A DNA stretch of 64,000 nucleotides, taken from contig NW_026974140.1 in assembly GCF_037042905.1 (NCBI RefSeq), forward strand, positions 15,984,001 to 16,048,000, in the 5' to 3' direction. The DNA is from Lytechinus pictus (Eukaryota; Echinodermata; Echinoidea; Temnopleuroida; Toxopneustidae). The notes under the pieces were generated by a model, which searched no databases, had not been told where the DNA came from, and saw nothing but the letters and a program-made list of their open reading frames with translations. Positions 10,420-21,800 of the stretch are shown one piece after another (within the stretch, counting starts at the first letter, position 1; every line of letters starts with the position of its first letter). The position numbers and the translations under genes are program-made.

Positions 10420-11089
10420 CCCGGGGGGGCCACTTACATTGACGAGTGGATACCATGCGCGACAAAAAAAACACGTAAAAAGGATGTCTTTTTCAAGATA
10501 GGGCACGTTACGTACGTAACGTGATAAGGGTGTCAAAAACACAAAAATATTGAAAAAAGGGTATCTATTTCGCTCGGAAAAATATACGTGTTTAGGGTCA
10601 AATGTGCGGGGATGATAAAACAAAATCAAAATGTTGTATAAAGGATGTCCTTTTTGCCCCAACACTACGTGTTTAGAGTCCGATTTGCGCGAGGTGTGGA
10701 AGATGGGGCCGTACTAAACCAAAATAATGGTGTCTAAAGGTAAAACCGACGACCGACGGACGCGTGACATAACAATAAAATATCTCTGTACTTGTTTAGG
10801 GGTTCATTTCAGGGAATACTTGCTAAGAGTATCGTTTTGTTTCCAATACTTGTTAAGGGGTGCATTTTCAGAATATGGAAAATACATCGCTGTACTTGTT
10901 TAGGGGCTCAGTTCTGGGAATAGTTGCCAATAGTATTTGTTTCCAATACTTGTTAAGGGTAGGGTTTCACACGCCAATACTTGTTAAGGGGTGCATTTTC
11001 AGAATATGAAAAATACGTGTTTAGGGTGCTTTTCAAGACCCCGTGGTCGCGCATGGTATCCACTCGTCAATGGAAGTGGCCCCCCCGGG
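10420..11089. mobile_element. 670-bp TIR element with an 8-bp target-site duplication
   Basis: The ends are inverted repeats of more than 40 bp: the left end reads CCCGGGGGGGCCACTTACAT and the reverse complement of the right end reads CCCGGGGGGGCCACTTCCAT, both followed by TGACGAGTGGATACC. It is flanked by a perfect 8-bp direct repeat, CTTCTAGC (10412-10419 and 11090-11097). An 8-bp duplication is typical of hAT and also of P-type transposons. No transposase ORF is present, so it is non-autonomous. The interior (about 10790-11030) repeats a unit containing CTTGTTTAGGGG..CAATACTTGTTAAGGG two to three times. The intact TIRs and duplication suggest a fairly young insertion. Confidence 0.88.
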
Positions 11090-11121
11090 CTTCTAGCGCG
11101 ATCTGTACCAGTGGCAGTAGA

Positions 11122-12286
11122 CAGTAGAGGCGCACAGCCAATATTGGACTTGGAGACTGTCTCCAAGACCAAGACCAAGTCCAATGTGGTACCTCGAGCG
11201 AAGTTCGTGCAGGCTCCACTCCACTTCACTACCGCTACACTACGCTCCACCTACCCGAACTTCGAGACCATGAACTCGATCGGATATTCCGAGTGACAAA
11301 AGGTGGGATTTTATGGGGGGAAAATATGAAATTCATGCAACATCACAATCTTTAAAAACAAGTACAACTACAACTAATATTCTTACTTTACACAAAGTTT
11401 CACTTCTTTTCCATGCTTCTATCAGACTCAAAATTGGTGATTTAGAGCCAACATGAAGTAACATGAAGTTCCCCACACGTATTAATGCGCTGCTATCGCA
11501 TGCGCGAGGGCCCGAGCTCGGACCGGACCTCCCGCATAATAACGCTTCCGCATGCGATGTTTTGAAATCGGCAGCGCATTAATACGTGTGGGGAACTTCA
11601 TGTTGGCTCTAAATCACCAATTTTGAGTCTGATAGAAGCATGGAAAAGAAGTGAAACTTTGTGTAAAGTAAGAATATTAGTTGTACTTGTTTTTAAAGAT
11701 TGTGATGTTGCATGAATTTCATATTTTCCCCCCATGAAATCCCACCTTTTGTCACTCGGAATATCCGATCGAGTTCATGGTCTCGAAGTTCGGGTAGGTG
11801 GAGCGTAGTGTAGCGGTAGTGAAGTGGAGTGGAGCCTGCACGAACTTCGCTCGAGGTACCAATGTGGGAGATTATCTCCAATATCAGAGACTTTTGTAAA
11901 GAATTTGGGTATCCAATTTCAGAGACAGTCTCCAGTTTTGGAGACCAATTTCCTTTGTTTACATTTGCTGCAAAAGGATTACCTTGGTGGCAAATAAAAA
12001 TGTGATAAGCAGATTCCTCATGAAAAATTACCCCTTTTCACCGTCTAACGCCCGTCGGTCTACTTTAAAAATTCACCGTCTACTTTTTGTTTTGATAAGG
12101 ATTTTTGTTGTCAATCACACACAAAACAAATGGGCTTCTGACCTCAGTGAGACAAAATTTTGGGTTGAAAAAATCATGCTTTTGTTAGTGTTGTTTCTTT
12201 TGTCCTTTTGCAAAGCAAGTCTCCAATGTGGGAGATTGTCTCCCCTATTGGAGAGAGTCTCCCATATTGGCCGTGCGCCTCTACTG
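11122..12286. mobile_element. Outer TIR element (CAGTAGAGGCGCAC) hosting a fold-back insertion
   Basis: The left end reads CAGTAGAGGCGCACAGCCAA and the reverse complement of the right end reads CAGTAGAGGCGCACGGCCAA, each followed by TAT and TGG. Internal sequence repeats GGAGACTGTCTCC and CAATGTGGGAGATTGTCTCC-like words in both orientations (11148-11175, 11864-11945, 12222-12270). The uninterrupted element would be about 490 bp, because 669 bp at 11190-11858 plus a 9-bp duplication were added later. I could not define its own target duplication. Confidence 0.7.
11190..11858. mobile_element. Fold-back element with ~300-bp inverted arms and a 9-bp target duplication
   Basis: Arms at 11190-11493 and 11571-11858 are near-perfect inverted copies starting TACCTCGAGCGAAGTTCGTG. 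The left arm is 16 bp longer because of two small local duplications (ACAACT at about 11370 and an AACATGAAGT word at about 11452-11465). The spacer (11494-11570) is GC-rich, with CGCATGCG words. The flanks share CCAATGTGG (11181-11189 and 11859-11867). The GG/CC symmetry means the duplication could also be read as 7 or 5 bp. Long TIRs with a 9-bp duplication are typical of Mutator-like (MULE) elements. No transposase is present. A transcript would form a ~290-bp hairpin. Confidence 0.88.
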
Positions 12287-12870
12287 GTAACCTAATAACC
12301 TAACCCCACCTTGAATGACATTATTGTGCAGGGGCTAGGAAATCAACGATACACGCACATTCATGCCCTTACTTTCACACAAAGAGATAAAACGATATTG
12401 TCCTGCCATAATTTGCTTTGATATTGGCTCCAGTAGTATGTTCACGTACAGCTCCAAGCCACGGGTGCGTGTGCAGCTACAGCCCAGATACAGACGTGTT
12501 TAGACATAGTTTTCGCCAACAACCACCACGCGGATAATGTGATCGTCTGTTTTTACTGAATCTGGTCACAGGATTCCTTTTGATTTCATTCCATCATGTC
12601 CAAAATTTTGAATTTGGAAACAGCTACAATTGTACCAGATTACAAAGCATGAATTGTCAAGTACAACTATTAATAGTCGATGAGAATATTTATACACAAA
12701 AATATGTTAAAAGTCCTGCAGAATATGTTTAGTATTGAAAAATATTGAGACTGCAGTGAAAGAATATAAAATATATGATGAAAAAAATGCACATACATGT
12801 AATGATATATGAAAGGTTTTGTGACAATTTCATAATAAATACAAAGAACACACAGCTTGGTAAAATCTTC
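12287..12870. other. Intergenic, no feature seen
   Basis: No repeat or coding sequence that I could support. Confidence 0.45.
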
Positions 12871-12876
12871 TCTTGA

Positions 12877-13470
12877 TTAAATGATGATTGGCGGGCACTT
12901 CTCATCCTTCCTGACGTAGATCTGTCCATTCTGTGTTCACATGAACTTGTAACCAGCATCTCAGCGGGCCTTGTTCAGATCCTTCATCAGTTCCTTTGTG
13001 GAAGAGATCAAATTTTCATTGATGTAGATTTTGCCATTGGTGCTGTAGCCAAGATCTCTTGTGCTGAAGGTCTTCAGCTTTCTCCTGTTGTATATGGTGT
13101 TGCGAGCATGTATTGATGTAAACATCATCAGCTGCTCACAATGATAGCACATGGTATCTTGTCCAGCTGGGCGTTTGGATCCAAGACAATGAATGACATT
13201 GAAGTCGGAAACTGAGAGGTCAGGACTTACGTGCTTTGCGATGTTGAGGGTGATCCTTTCTAGAATCGCTCCCAGTTAGGAATTCCAGATACCTCTCAGT
13301 AGACTCTTCAATGGTACTGGTCCAGGCCATTGAGCTGAATGCTCAACTCGTTGAACTTCTTCTGAAGAGATGTACATGTATTCTGCTCCCTTAGAACTTC
13401 GTTTTCTTTTTCGATCCTCTCCGCCTTGACCTTCCTCTCAAGTTTCTCATTTTCATGCCTTTTTTATGCA
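12877..13470 (-). pseudogene. Decayed coiled coil plus FP-like domain (LINE ORF1-type) relic
   Basis: Read on the minus strand from about 13470 down, the first frame gives a charged heptad-like stretch (ENEKLERKVKAERIEKENEV, then LQKKFNELSIQLNGLDQYH) and EVSGIPN. After a frameshift and stops come RITLNIAKHVSPDLSVSDF, VIHCLGSKRP, TSIHARNTIYNRRKLKTF, GKIYINENLISSTKELMKDL and NGQIYVRKDEKCPPII, ending at a TAA near 12877. The order 'coiled coil, LxQYxRR-like, xGIP, HxLGSKRP, RNTIYNRRKL, IYINENL, NGQIYVRKD' is that of the baculovirus-FP-like ORF1 proteins carried by CR1/L2-type retrotransposons and related mobile elements. At least two in-frame stops and one frameshift make it non-functional. It may be the C-terminal part of the element described next, or a separate insertion. 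Confidence 0.6.
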
Positions 13471-13499
13471 TGTCTTCTTGCTACTGATTGCGGAGTGGC

Positions 13500-15270
13500 A
13501 ATCTGCGAAGGCAAAGAACAGTTCTTTTACTTCTCTCCAGTGCTTGCTCCTTCCCTCACAATGTCGTCTGGGATGTCCATACATGCTTTGTAGGCATGTG
13601 TCCACATGGTTTCCCACAAATCTGCTCCTCCAAGATATTGTTGTCTGTATACATGGAATGCCTGCAGGGTGTTTTCCAGGCTTTGAACAAGAGGGCCTAA
13701 CTTTGGATGAAGGATCCTTACCTCTAGAAGCTCTAGTAGGTGGATGACCTTGTCTTCAATTAGAAAACAATCCCGCTCAAACAGGTAAATCTTCTTGAAG
13801 ATTCCCAATTGCACATGAAGGGTTGGGATAACTACCTCCATTAAAATAAGAACTTGTTTCAGTTTCCTTGCAATGGGAGGATTCGGTTTCTGAAGTGATG
13901 AGACAAAATCGGGGACCTTCATAGCTCCCAACATCCAAAGTATTGTGTGAAGTGTTTGGGTTTTCAAAATTGCAGACCTCTATTGCCAACTTGAATGAGC
14001 CTCCACCATGATCTCCCCCAAAATTTGATCCATACCTCATCTTTGGGAATCGCGTTATCATGAGTTATGAAAAATCAATTCCTGTTGAAAGATGGGTTAT
14101 TGTATTATATTACCAAGCACACTTGGTATTTTTTTCCCTAATATTATCCATCAATCTACCCAAAACCATATCAGACGTATATTCTGGGATAACAAGCCAT
14201 TCAATATGTTGCATCAAAAAATTTGTTTTCCTCCTATCCTTTAGATCAACACAAAAGTCAAGAACAAGCTATTCAAATAATTGACTACCTGGGAGTGGAG
14301 GATTAAGTAAATCACTAATTATATATATACACACAATTCCTTTATCTAATCACTCTTCATAAAACAAAACCTCTTTGAATTTGATTTAGATCTTCAATTT
14401 CTGTTAAACAAACTACAGCCATAATAAAGACATAATGAGGTGTCTGAATTATAGCTTGCCATCTTCTTAAAACTTCCTCCATAGAATACATTGTAAAACA
14501 AAATGTTCATGTCAAGTGAATGATCAACAAAACTGGATGCTCTGTCCACAGATCTTAGAATATCTTTGCTCTTTCCACAGATTGTGGAATATCTATTACA
14601 TTCTGTCGTACAGTTGCTTCAATGGTGATTTCCTGCTTTTTTAAAAGCTACTTCTTGATGTTCTACTGGCCTTTGCAGTTTACATGTATGTTCTAAGAAT
14701 GTTTGTAGGAGACCAGTTTTCCCACAAACACAGTAAACCTCAAGTTCACATAGAGTTCTGTATAAAAATGTGGACTACTTGTAATGTCATCTACTGAAAT
14801 TTTCATGCTACAAATTGGATGTTCTGAAACTTTACATGTACATTCTTCTTATTCTTGGTACTGCAGTCAAACTATACAAGCAGGTAATAATTCCTGCTTG
14901 AAGTTCATACTGAGGCACTCAATACAAAAGTTGTGTTCACAGCTTGTTGGTACTCTTGTACCACATGCCCAAATAAAGTGGCATATTGGGCAGGTAAATG
15001 AATTGTAGTCGTGTCCGTGGACAGTTGATAACAGCTTCGGAACTGGAACTCACAGTACTCCCTCTCTGTAAATGTTCAAACAAGTTGCTAGCTGGTTCAG
15101 AATGCTCGACAGATTTTGTCCTGTGTAAGCATTCTTATGTGTAACTCCTTTTTTTCTTTGGAATTGGTCTCCAGTTATGATTGCAGATGCTGCAATTGCG
15201 TCTTTGATGTTCCATTGGATTGCCTTAAAATGTTTTGTTTCATAGTATGTCATTCCAGATTAATGGTGTT
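13500..15270 (-). pseudogene. Decayed RING-finger transposon protein, RAG1-N-like (inferred)
   Basis: In order along the minus strand: an N-terminal segment with AIQWNIKDAIAASAIITGDQ and NAYTGQNLSSILNQLATCL (about 15235-15070), then VPVPKLLSTVHGHDYN. A RING-type finger follows at about 15001-14870: CPIC, about 15 residues, then TSCEHNFCIECL and later LPAC. A second cysteine-rich part contains EECTCKV, CVCGKTGLLQTFLEHTC (about 14850-14690). Further on come DRRKTNFLMQHIEWLVIPEY (about 14225), GGDHGGGSFKLAIEVCNFENP (split across 14010-13950), and a broken LENTLQAFHVYRQQY / RFVGNHVDTCLQ pair (about 13690-13580). RING plus GDxGGGSFK plus FVGNHVH motifs match, from memory, uncharacterised transposon-borne proteins of cnidarians, molluscs and echinoderms whose N-termini resemble RAG1 (N-RAG-TP type). 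Many stops and frameshifts show it is dead. Confidence is moderate for 'transposon protein relic' and lower for the RAG1 link. Confidence 0.5.
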
Positions 15271-15284
15271 GAACTTTTCTCAGA

Positions 15285-15662
15285 CATTTGGATGTTTTGT
15301 ATGAATTTCGTTTTGATCTTCCAGAGTGCTTGCTTCAAAGACAGCTAGAATTTTTTCTATACTTTTACACCATAACACCATCTTCCTACTAGATGTCTTT
15401 GTCGCAATACATGTCTATTGGTATCTCTTGTCTTCTTATTGCTTGTCTTTATGTGTTCACTTGCAACATACTGTACTTGTCGCCAGTTGGATATTTTGGG
15501 TGAATTTCATCTTGATCTTCATAAGTGCTTACATCAAAGACAACTAAAATTCATTCTATACAAGTTAGTCTTTTACACCATAACATCATCTCTTTAATAC
15601 TAGACTTCGTTGTATGTCGCGATATATCTCTATTTGTATCTCTTGTCTTCCTATTGGCCCAT
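15285..15662. repeat. Two tandem copies of a ~200-bp unit
   Basis: Copy A (about 15285-15440) and copy B (about 15489-15662) share TTGATCTTCMWRAGTGCTT, CAAAGACARCTARAATT, TTTTACACCATAACA, CTAGAYKTCKTTGT and ATCTCTTGTCTTCYTATTG. They are diverged by eye to roughly 80-85 percent. They abut the transposon relic on the minus strand and may be its 5' terminal subrepeats. Confidence 0.65.
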
Positions 15663-15848
15663 GTATAAATCTGTCAGGATACCAAAAAGCCTAAGAGGTC
15701 ATATATCTAATATCAGTTATGGTTAGGCTGTCATTTTTATTTTATGTACCTCTGAATCACCATTTCTTGTATGGAACTTTGTCAAATACTAAATTCTCTT
15801 TCCACAATTTAATGTCTATGTTCCAGATATATGTGATTTTGAGAGAAC
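15663..15848 (+). promoter_or_regulatory. NFXL1 5' flank / 5' UTR with a possible acceptor
   Basis: TATGTTCCAG at about 15817-15826 could be the acceptor of a 5' UTR intron, which would put the promoter farther upstream. The start ATG at 15849-15851 sits in AGAACATGG, a fair Kozak context with G at +4. I cannot see a TATA box or define the transcription start. Confidence 0.3.
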
Positions 15849-18800
15849 ATGGCATATCCAGCAAAACCAAACCGTGGTCGTGGGCGAGGCAGAGGAAGAG
15901 GAACTGCAAGAGAAACCAACAATGTTGATATATTCGGTCAGCAAAAAGCTACCAGACAATCACAGGCTACCAATGCATGGGGAAATTCAGCATCTGCAAG
16001 TAGGTGAAGCGGTTATGATAAACAATCATACAGTCTTAGGCTATTTTCAGTGCATTTTATCTTTAATGGTCTGGCAAACAGTGTTGCAAGAAAAGTTGTA
16101 GAATTTTGTATTTTAAAAACTGTTTTGTTGAATTAAGTGAAACTAATTTGTTTGTATACCAGTACTGACTTGGTGTAAGCCAATTATAATCCACATGATT
16201 TGATTCCATAAGTTATTACATCATATAGGTACATCTTTGCTCGTCAATCATATAATTTTCTTGTGGTAGAAATTTCCTAACACTGACTTGTGATTTGATA
16301 TACCAAAAGATGGAAACAGGAAAAATGGGAAACAGCCAGAGAAAAAAGAAACAACTCCACATCCTGCACAGTATGTACCACCTTCAACTCAAACCCAGAA
16401 ACAAGCACCACATTCTCAACAACTAGCTCAGTCTCCACCACAGACCAAATCTCTAAGTGAGCAGTTTGATTATGATTCATCTTCTGATGAGGAGTTAGAT
16501 GATGGAATTGTGAACAAGATACTGCAAGCATATGGTGGTAAATTAGGTAGGTGCTGAACAGGTCCCATTCTTACAAAGGAGTGGGAGATCATTCTCAACC
16601 ATGAAAGGCCAGCAGTGGAGTTATTCTTTTGTATGCAGACAAGAATGACCTTGTTGGTGAACAAAAATAAATGATATTAGGAGAAGTACTGATACATTTT
16701 GAGAGGAGATGATTTGAAAATGGATCTGCATTATAGATGATGATGTTACTGATACTTGTTGCCTCACTGGCTTTCTTTTATAGATTAATTTCATCAATGG
16801 TCTTTCTAAATGATTTGTACCCAACTCAATTTTATCACCACCCAACACTCTTCTAAACAATTGATCATTTAAGATACTGTGAACGGGTATTCTTTGATTC
16901 TTATTGCTTTATATGTAGTTCATGACATTAGTATAGTTATAAGGGATGTTGTAAAGTGTATTGTTCGCCATGTTTTAGTTTTTGTCTATGTTGTCTAGAA
17001 TAGTAACCGCCTGGCCTTTTGCTTTATGACCATAGGTGACCAAGGAGATGGTGTATTATCAGAGAGTAGACAGAATCTACAGGAAGCATGTCAGTCTGGA
17101 GCTAATGACTGCTCTGTATGTCTCGGCAAGATCAGACGTGTGGATCCAGTAAGTTATGTATTGACATATAACGTGCAAGTCAAAATGAAACATGGACGTT
17201 TTAATAGATAGAAATATGAACAGTATGTTGGAAGAATCTCTTCCCTGTACAATAATTTTGAATGAAAATCTAAAATCATAGACTTTGCAAAACAAAACAT
17301 GCTTTGTTGACTTTTAATGCAGAAATGATTAGTGTATTTGATCAGTTGAGAGTATGTAATAGGATGATTAATCGATATAAGTAATAACTTCCATAGTTAA
17401 ATGGATAGGTATATTTGTTTTATACTTGAACTTAAGAAAGTGTGTATGTTATAGCTAACAATATAAGATCCATATTTCCTGTCTGTCTCTGTGTAATAGA
17501 TTTGGACATGCGATTCCTGTTTTACAAGTCTTCATCTGCAGTGCATTCAGAAGTGGGCCAAAGAAGGTATCTTACAGGCAAGTCTGCAGAAAGAAGATGA
17601 TGATACATCACCAGCTCAAAATGTCTGGTCATGGTGAGCTGGTTTCTTCAAGTCTTTATTTCAGTTTGTATAGATCAAGAAACAACAGGAAATCTTTGAT
17701 AGATACATATTGGTTGATATTGTGTGAAATAGTTCACTTCTGTGAATCATTTTATTTACTATTTTTACTTTTATTCTGTTTGTGCTTTCCAATATGTTTG
17801 GGCATATGATAATTACTGTTTCTGTGGTTCTTATTATACTTTACCTGTTCATCCTGATTTATTGAATGATCTGTACCCACATGATACTTCTTGTCAAACA
17901 GACTGATATTACAGATTAGTGATATACAAACATTGAATAGGCACGAGTGTGATGGTGGAAGGTTTCGCATGAGTTGAAAGAAAGCAGAGTTGAATAGAGT
18001 GTCTCTTTTTTTCATTGGATGTGAATTGTCGTACCATTGCACGAATATTCGCTATTTGTGTTGTACAACGCTTCAGAAATTAGTGAAAATACAAACAATA
18101 ATCGATTTGTTTTCTTATGTTTATCTTTGAAACCTGCATTTATTTACTACGCGCAATGAATCAAATTGTATTAAGATGTCAAGACAGTGCAATGGTACAT
18201 TATGGACGGTATATGTGTAATAGTACGAATGTTTGACATTCTGTCTCCTATTTGCTTGTGTACAACAAGCTAAGTAGGCGTTTTACAATATTAGATAGTG
18301 ATGAAGTCAAAGCTGTCCTATTTTGTAATTCCAACTGTTCCCTGTCCTTTTTTGAAATTCTTGCAGTCCCAACTGTCGAACAGAGTACCCTATCAGCCAG
18401 TGTCCCAGACAATACACCTGTTTCTGCAAGAAGGTGGTTGACCCTCCACCGCACCCCTGGCTTGCACCCCATAGCTGTGGTGATACTTGTAACAGATCTC
18501 TACGCCCTGAGTGTGGTCATAAGTGCCTACTACTCTGCCATCCTGGTTCGTTAACAGTTTCCTTTATAAAAGGGGTTTGGTGTCATATGTTGAATTTTAC
18601 CACAAGTTGTTACCCGTTTGTAGCACTGTCTAGAGTTAATGGTTTATTCATTTGTTTTGGCAGTAGGTATACTACCAGCTAATAAAGTATGATCAGTGAT
18701 AGACATGGAAATCTTAAAAATCTTTAGCTTTTTCTAACACTCTTTTTATTGCATGGACTGTTTTAATAATTTATTGTCTAGGATCAAGAGATAACTGTAC

Positions 18801-21800
18801 ACATATTCTTCATGATATGTGGTATTCTTTTCTCTGATCATCTACATGTAATCCAATAAGTATTTTGTTGCATTCTATGACACTCATATCCAAGATGTTT
18901 ATTATTGTAATTGTTACTCATTTATTATACCGCCCTTTTCCCAGTAGGCCCAAACCACTTACAATGAATGTATGAAATAAATAGATTAAATGAAATCATA
19001 TGTTTTCTGTTTATTTTATCAGGTGCTTGTCCACCATGTCCTCAAACAGTGAGGTCTAAATGTCACTGTGGCAGTCAGGCTCCTCAGCTGAGACGATGTA
19101 GCTCCAGAACCTGGTCCTGTGGCAAGACCTGTTCCAAGGTGCTTCTCTGTGGTCAGCATACCTGTACCCACCCATGCCATCCAGGTATTTACTTCGTACT
19201 CACAATACTTTTGGTTTTTGCTTGCTTTCAGATTACCTGATAAAGTCAATATATTAGCTTAATTTTGACAAATGAGGAAGAAGGCTATTTACTTTGTAGG
19301 GTAGGGTTAGGATTTGCATTGAGGCATGAAGTGCAGTTCTTTAAATATCTGTGATTCCTTTGTCCAAGGTAAGCATCCTTAGCTGCTGGTTTCCATGGGA
19401 TGATCCTTAGATCAATGGTGCGATAGTGTTAATGTCTGCACAGAAGGCATTTGTGTAGTATTGATCGTAACTTCACCGGGGGGGGGGGGGGATGTTTCTC
19501 AGTTTATGAATCAAATATCTACGTGCTCACACAGTATTTAGTGTATAACCTGTTAGATGAATATGAAGTAGTGAATGTGTCTTGAGCATAAGCCGGCCAT
19601 AAGCTGAATACAGCGATGTCATTTGTGTGCATTTAAAGGACAAGTCCACCCCAACAAAAAGCTGAATTGAATAGAAAGATAATAATCAAACTAGAATAAC
19701 TGAAAATTTCATCAAAATCGGATATAAAATAAGAAAGTTATAACATTTTAAAGTTTCGCTTCATTTCTCAAAACAGTTATATGCACATCCTGTTCGGTAT
19801 GCAAATGAGGGGACCGATGACATCACCCACTCATTTTTTCTTTTGTATTTTATTATATGAAATATTTTGATTTTCTCGTGATTGTCATGTAAAAAAAAGT
19901 TTCATTCCTCCCTGAACACATGGAATTCCATTATATTAACATTTTGTGGTTTAAGCAAGGGGGTCCTAATTTTCAAATTTATAGAAATTGAAATATTGTA
20001 TAATTCAAACAATAAAAACAAAAGAAAAAGTGAGTAAGTGATATCATCGACTCTCTCATTTGCATATCACTGATTGAGCATAGATCTGTTTTGTGAAAAA
20101 TAAGCTAAACTTTAAAATGTCATAACTTTCTTTTTTACATTCGATTTTGATGAAGTTTTCTCTATTTATTTAAAGCAACTTTTCTCTGGGGTGGACTTGA
20201 CCTTTAACTAGGAAGTTACTTAAATTCGCAATTACTCTTTGTGATACACCCCTAGATTATGAGTAGCTAGTAGGATTCTATGAATGCTATTTGATGTCTG
20301 CGTAATCATCTTGTCTAATGCATACATTAGTAGTCAGTGACAATGAACAGTAACACATCACCTTTATCTATGTAATTACTTATGGCTACCATCAACAACA
20401 TTTTCTCTGTGCGAACATGTTTGCCAAAATTCACTTTATTCTTGCACTTTCTTTCTTTTTAGGTGATTGCCCACCTTGTCCACACACCAGTCGACAGCCT
20501 TGCCTATGTAAGAAGAAGGTCATGCTAAGAGAATGTGCATCGCCTACTTGGGAATGTGGTGAGGTATGTGGTAAACCTCTACCCTGCGGTCATCATGTAT
20601 GTGAGAGAACGTGCCATGCAGGAGGGTGCGGGGAATGCCCCCGTATGGGGCTCAGGAAATGCCCCTGTGGAAAAACAGGTTTGTTGTTGTTTCTTTCTAA
20701 AAGAAATATTTGTTATGAATAGAGTTATATACTATTTTGGTCTGATGTTTTAGTAATGTAATATCTAATTCACTGAAACAAACGGTAAAGCCAAATATAC
20801 ATTCTTGCCAGGCGGGCACTGTAAATTACATATGCATTCTATCAGTCTAGTGAAATTCGTCTCCTATATATCTTGGACTGTTTATCTCCCTTTAAGAAAA
20901 CCCTTTTTCTCAACAATACCAATATTTTTTCATAACTTTATTTTTGTCTCACCTGCGAAGCAGAGTGAGACTATAGGTGCCGCTTTTCTGACGGCGGCGG
21001 TGACGACAGCGACGTCAACACCAAATCTTAACCAAAGGTTAAGTTTTTGAAATGACAGCATAACTTAGAAAGTGTATGGATCTAGTTCATGACACTGGTC
21101 ATAAGGTTAATCAAGTATTACTGAACATCCTGCCTGAGTTTCAAGTCACATGACCAAGGTCAAAGGTCATTTAGGGTCAATGAACATTGGCCAAGTTGGG
21201 GGTATCTGTTGAATTACCATCATAATTTTGAAAGTTTATGGATCTGATTCATGAAACTTGGACATAACAGTAATCAAGTATCACTGAACATCCTGTGCGA
21301 GTTTCATGTCACATGATCAAGGTCATTTAAGGTCAACAAACTTTGGCCAAGTTGGGGGCATATTTTGAATTACCATCATAACTTTAAAAGTTTATGGATC
21401 TGATTCATGAAACTTGGACATAAGAGTAATCAAGTATCACCGAAAATCCTGTGCGAGTTTCAGGTCACATGACCAAGGCCAATGGACTTTGGCCATGTTG
21501 GGGGTATTTGTTGAATAACCATCATAACTCTGAAAGTGTATGGATCTAGTTCATAAAACTTAGGACATAAGAGTAATCAAGTGTAACTGAACATCTCATG
21601 CGAGTTTCAGGTCACATGACTAAAGTCAAAGGTCATTTAAGGTCATTGAACTTTAGCCATTTTGGAGGTAATTATTAGATTGCTGTCATAACTTTCAAAG
21701 TTTATAGATATGGTTTATAAAATGTGGATATAGGCGTAATCAAGTATCACTAACAAGTCTTAGGTCGCATGATCAAGGTAAAATGTCATTTATTGTCAAT

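Noticed and set aside
10420-12286. Possible retroviral LTR pair
   Set aside because: The repeats are inverted, not direct, and are flanked by duplications typical of DNA transposons.
13466-13747. Plus-strand ORFs of 93 and 70 codons
   Set aside because: Antisense shadows of the decayed transposon protein; the minus strand carries the recognisable motifs.
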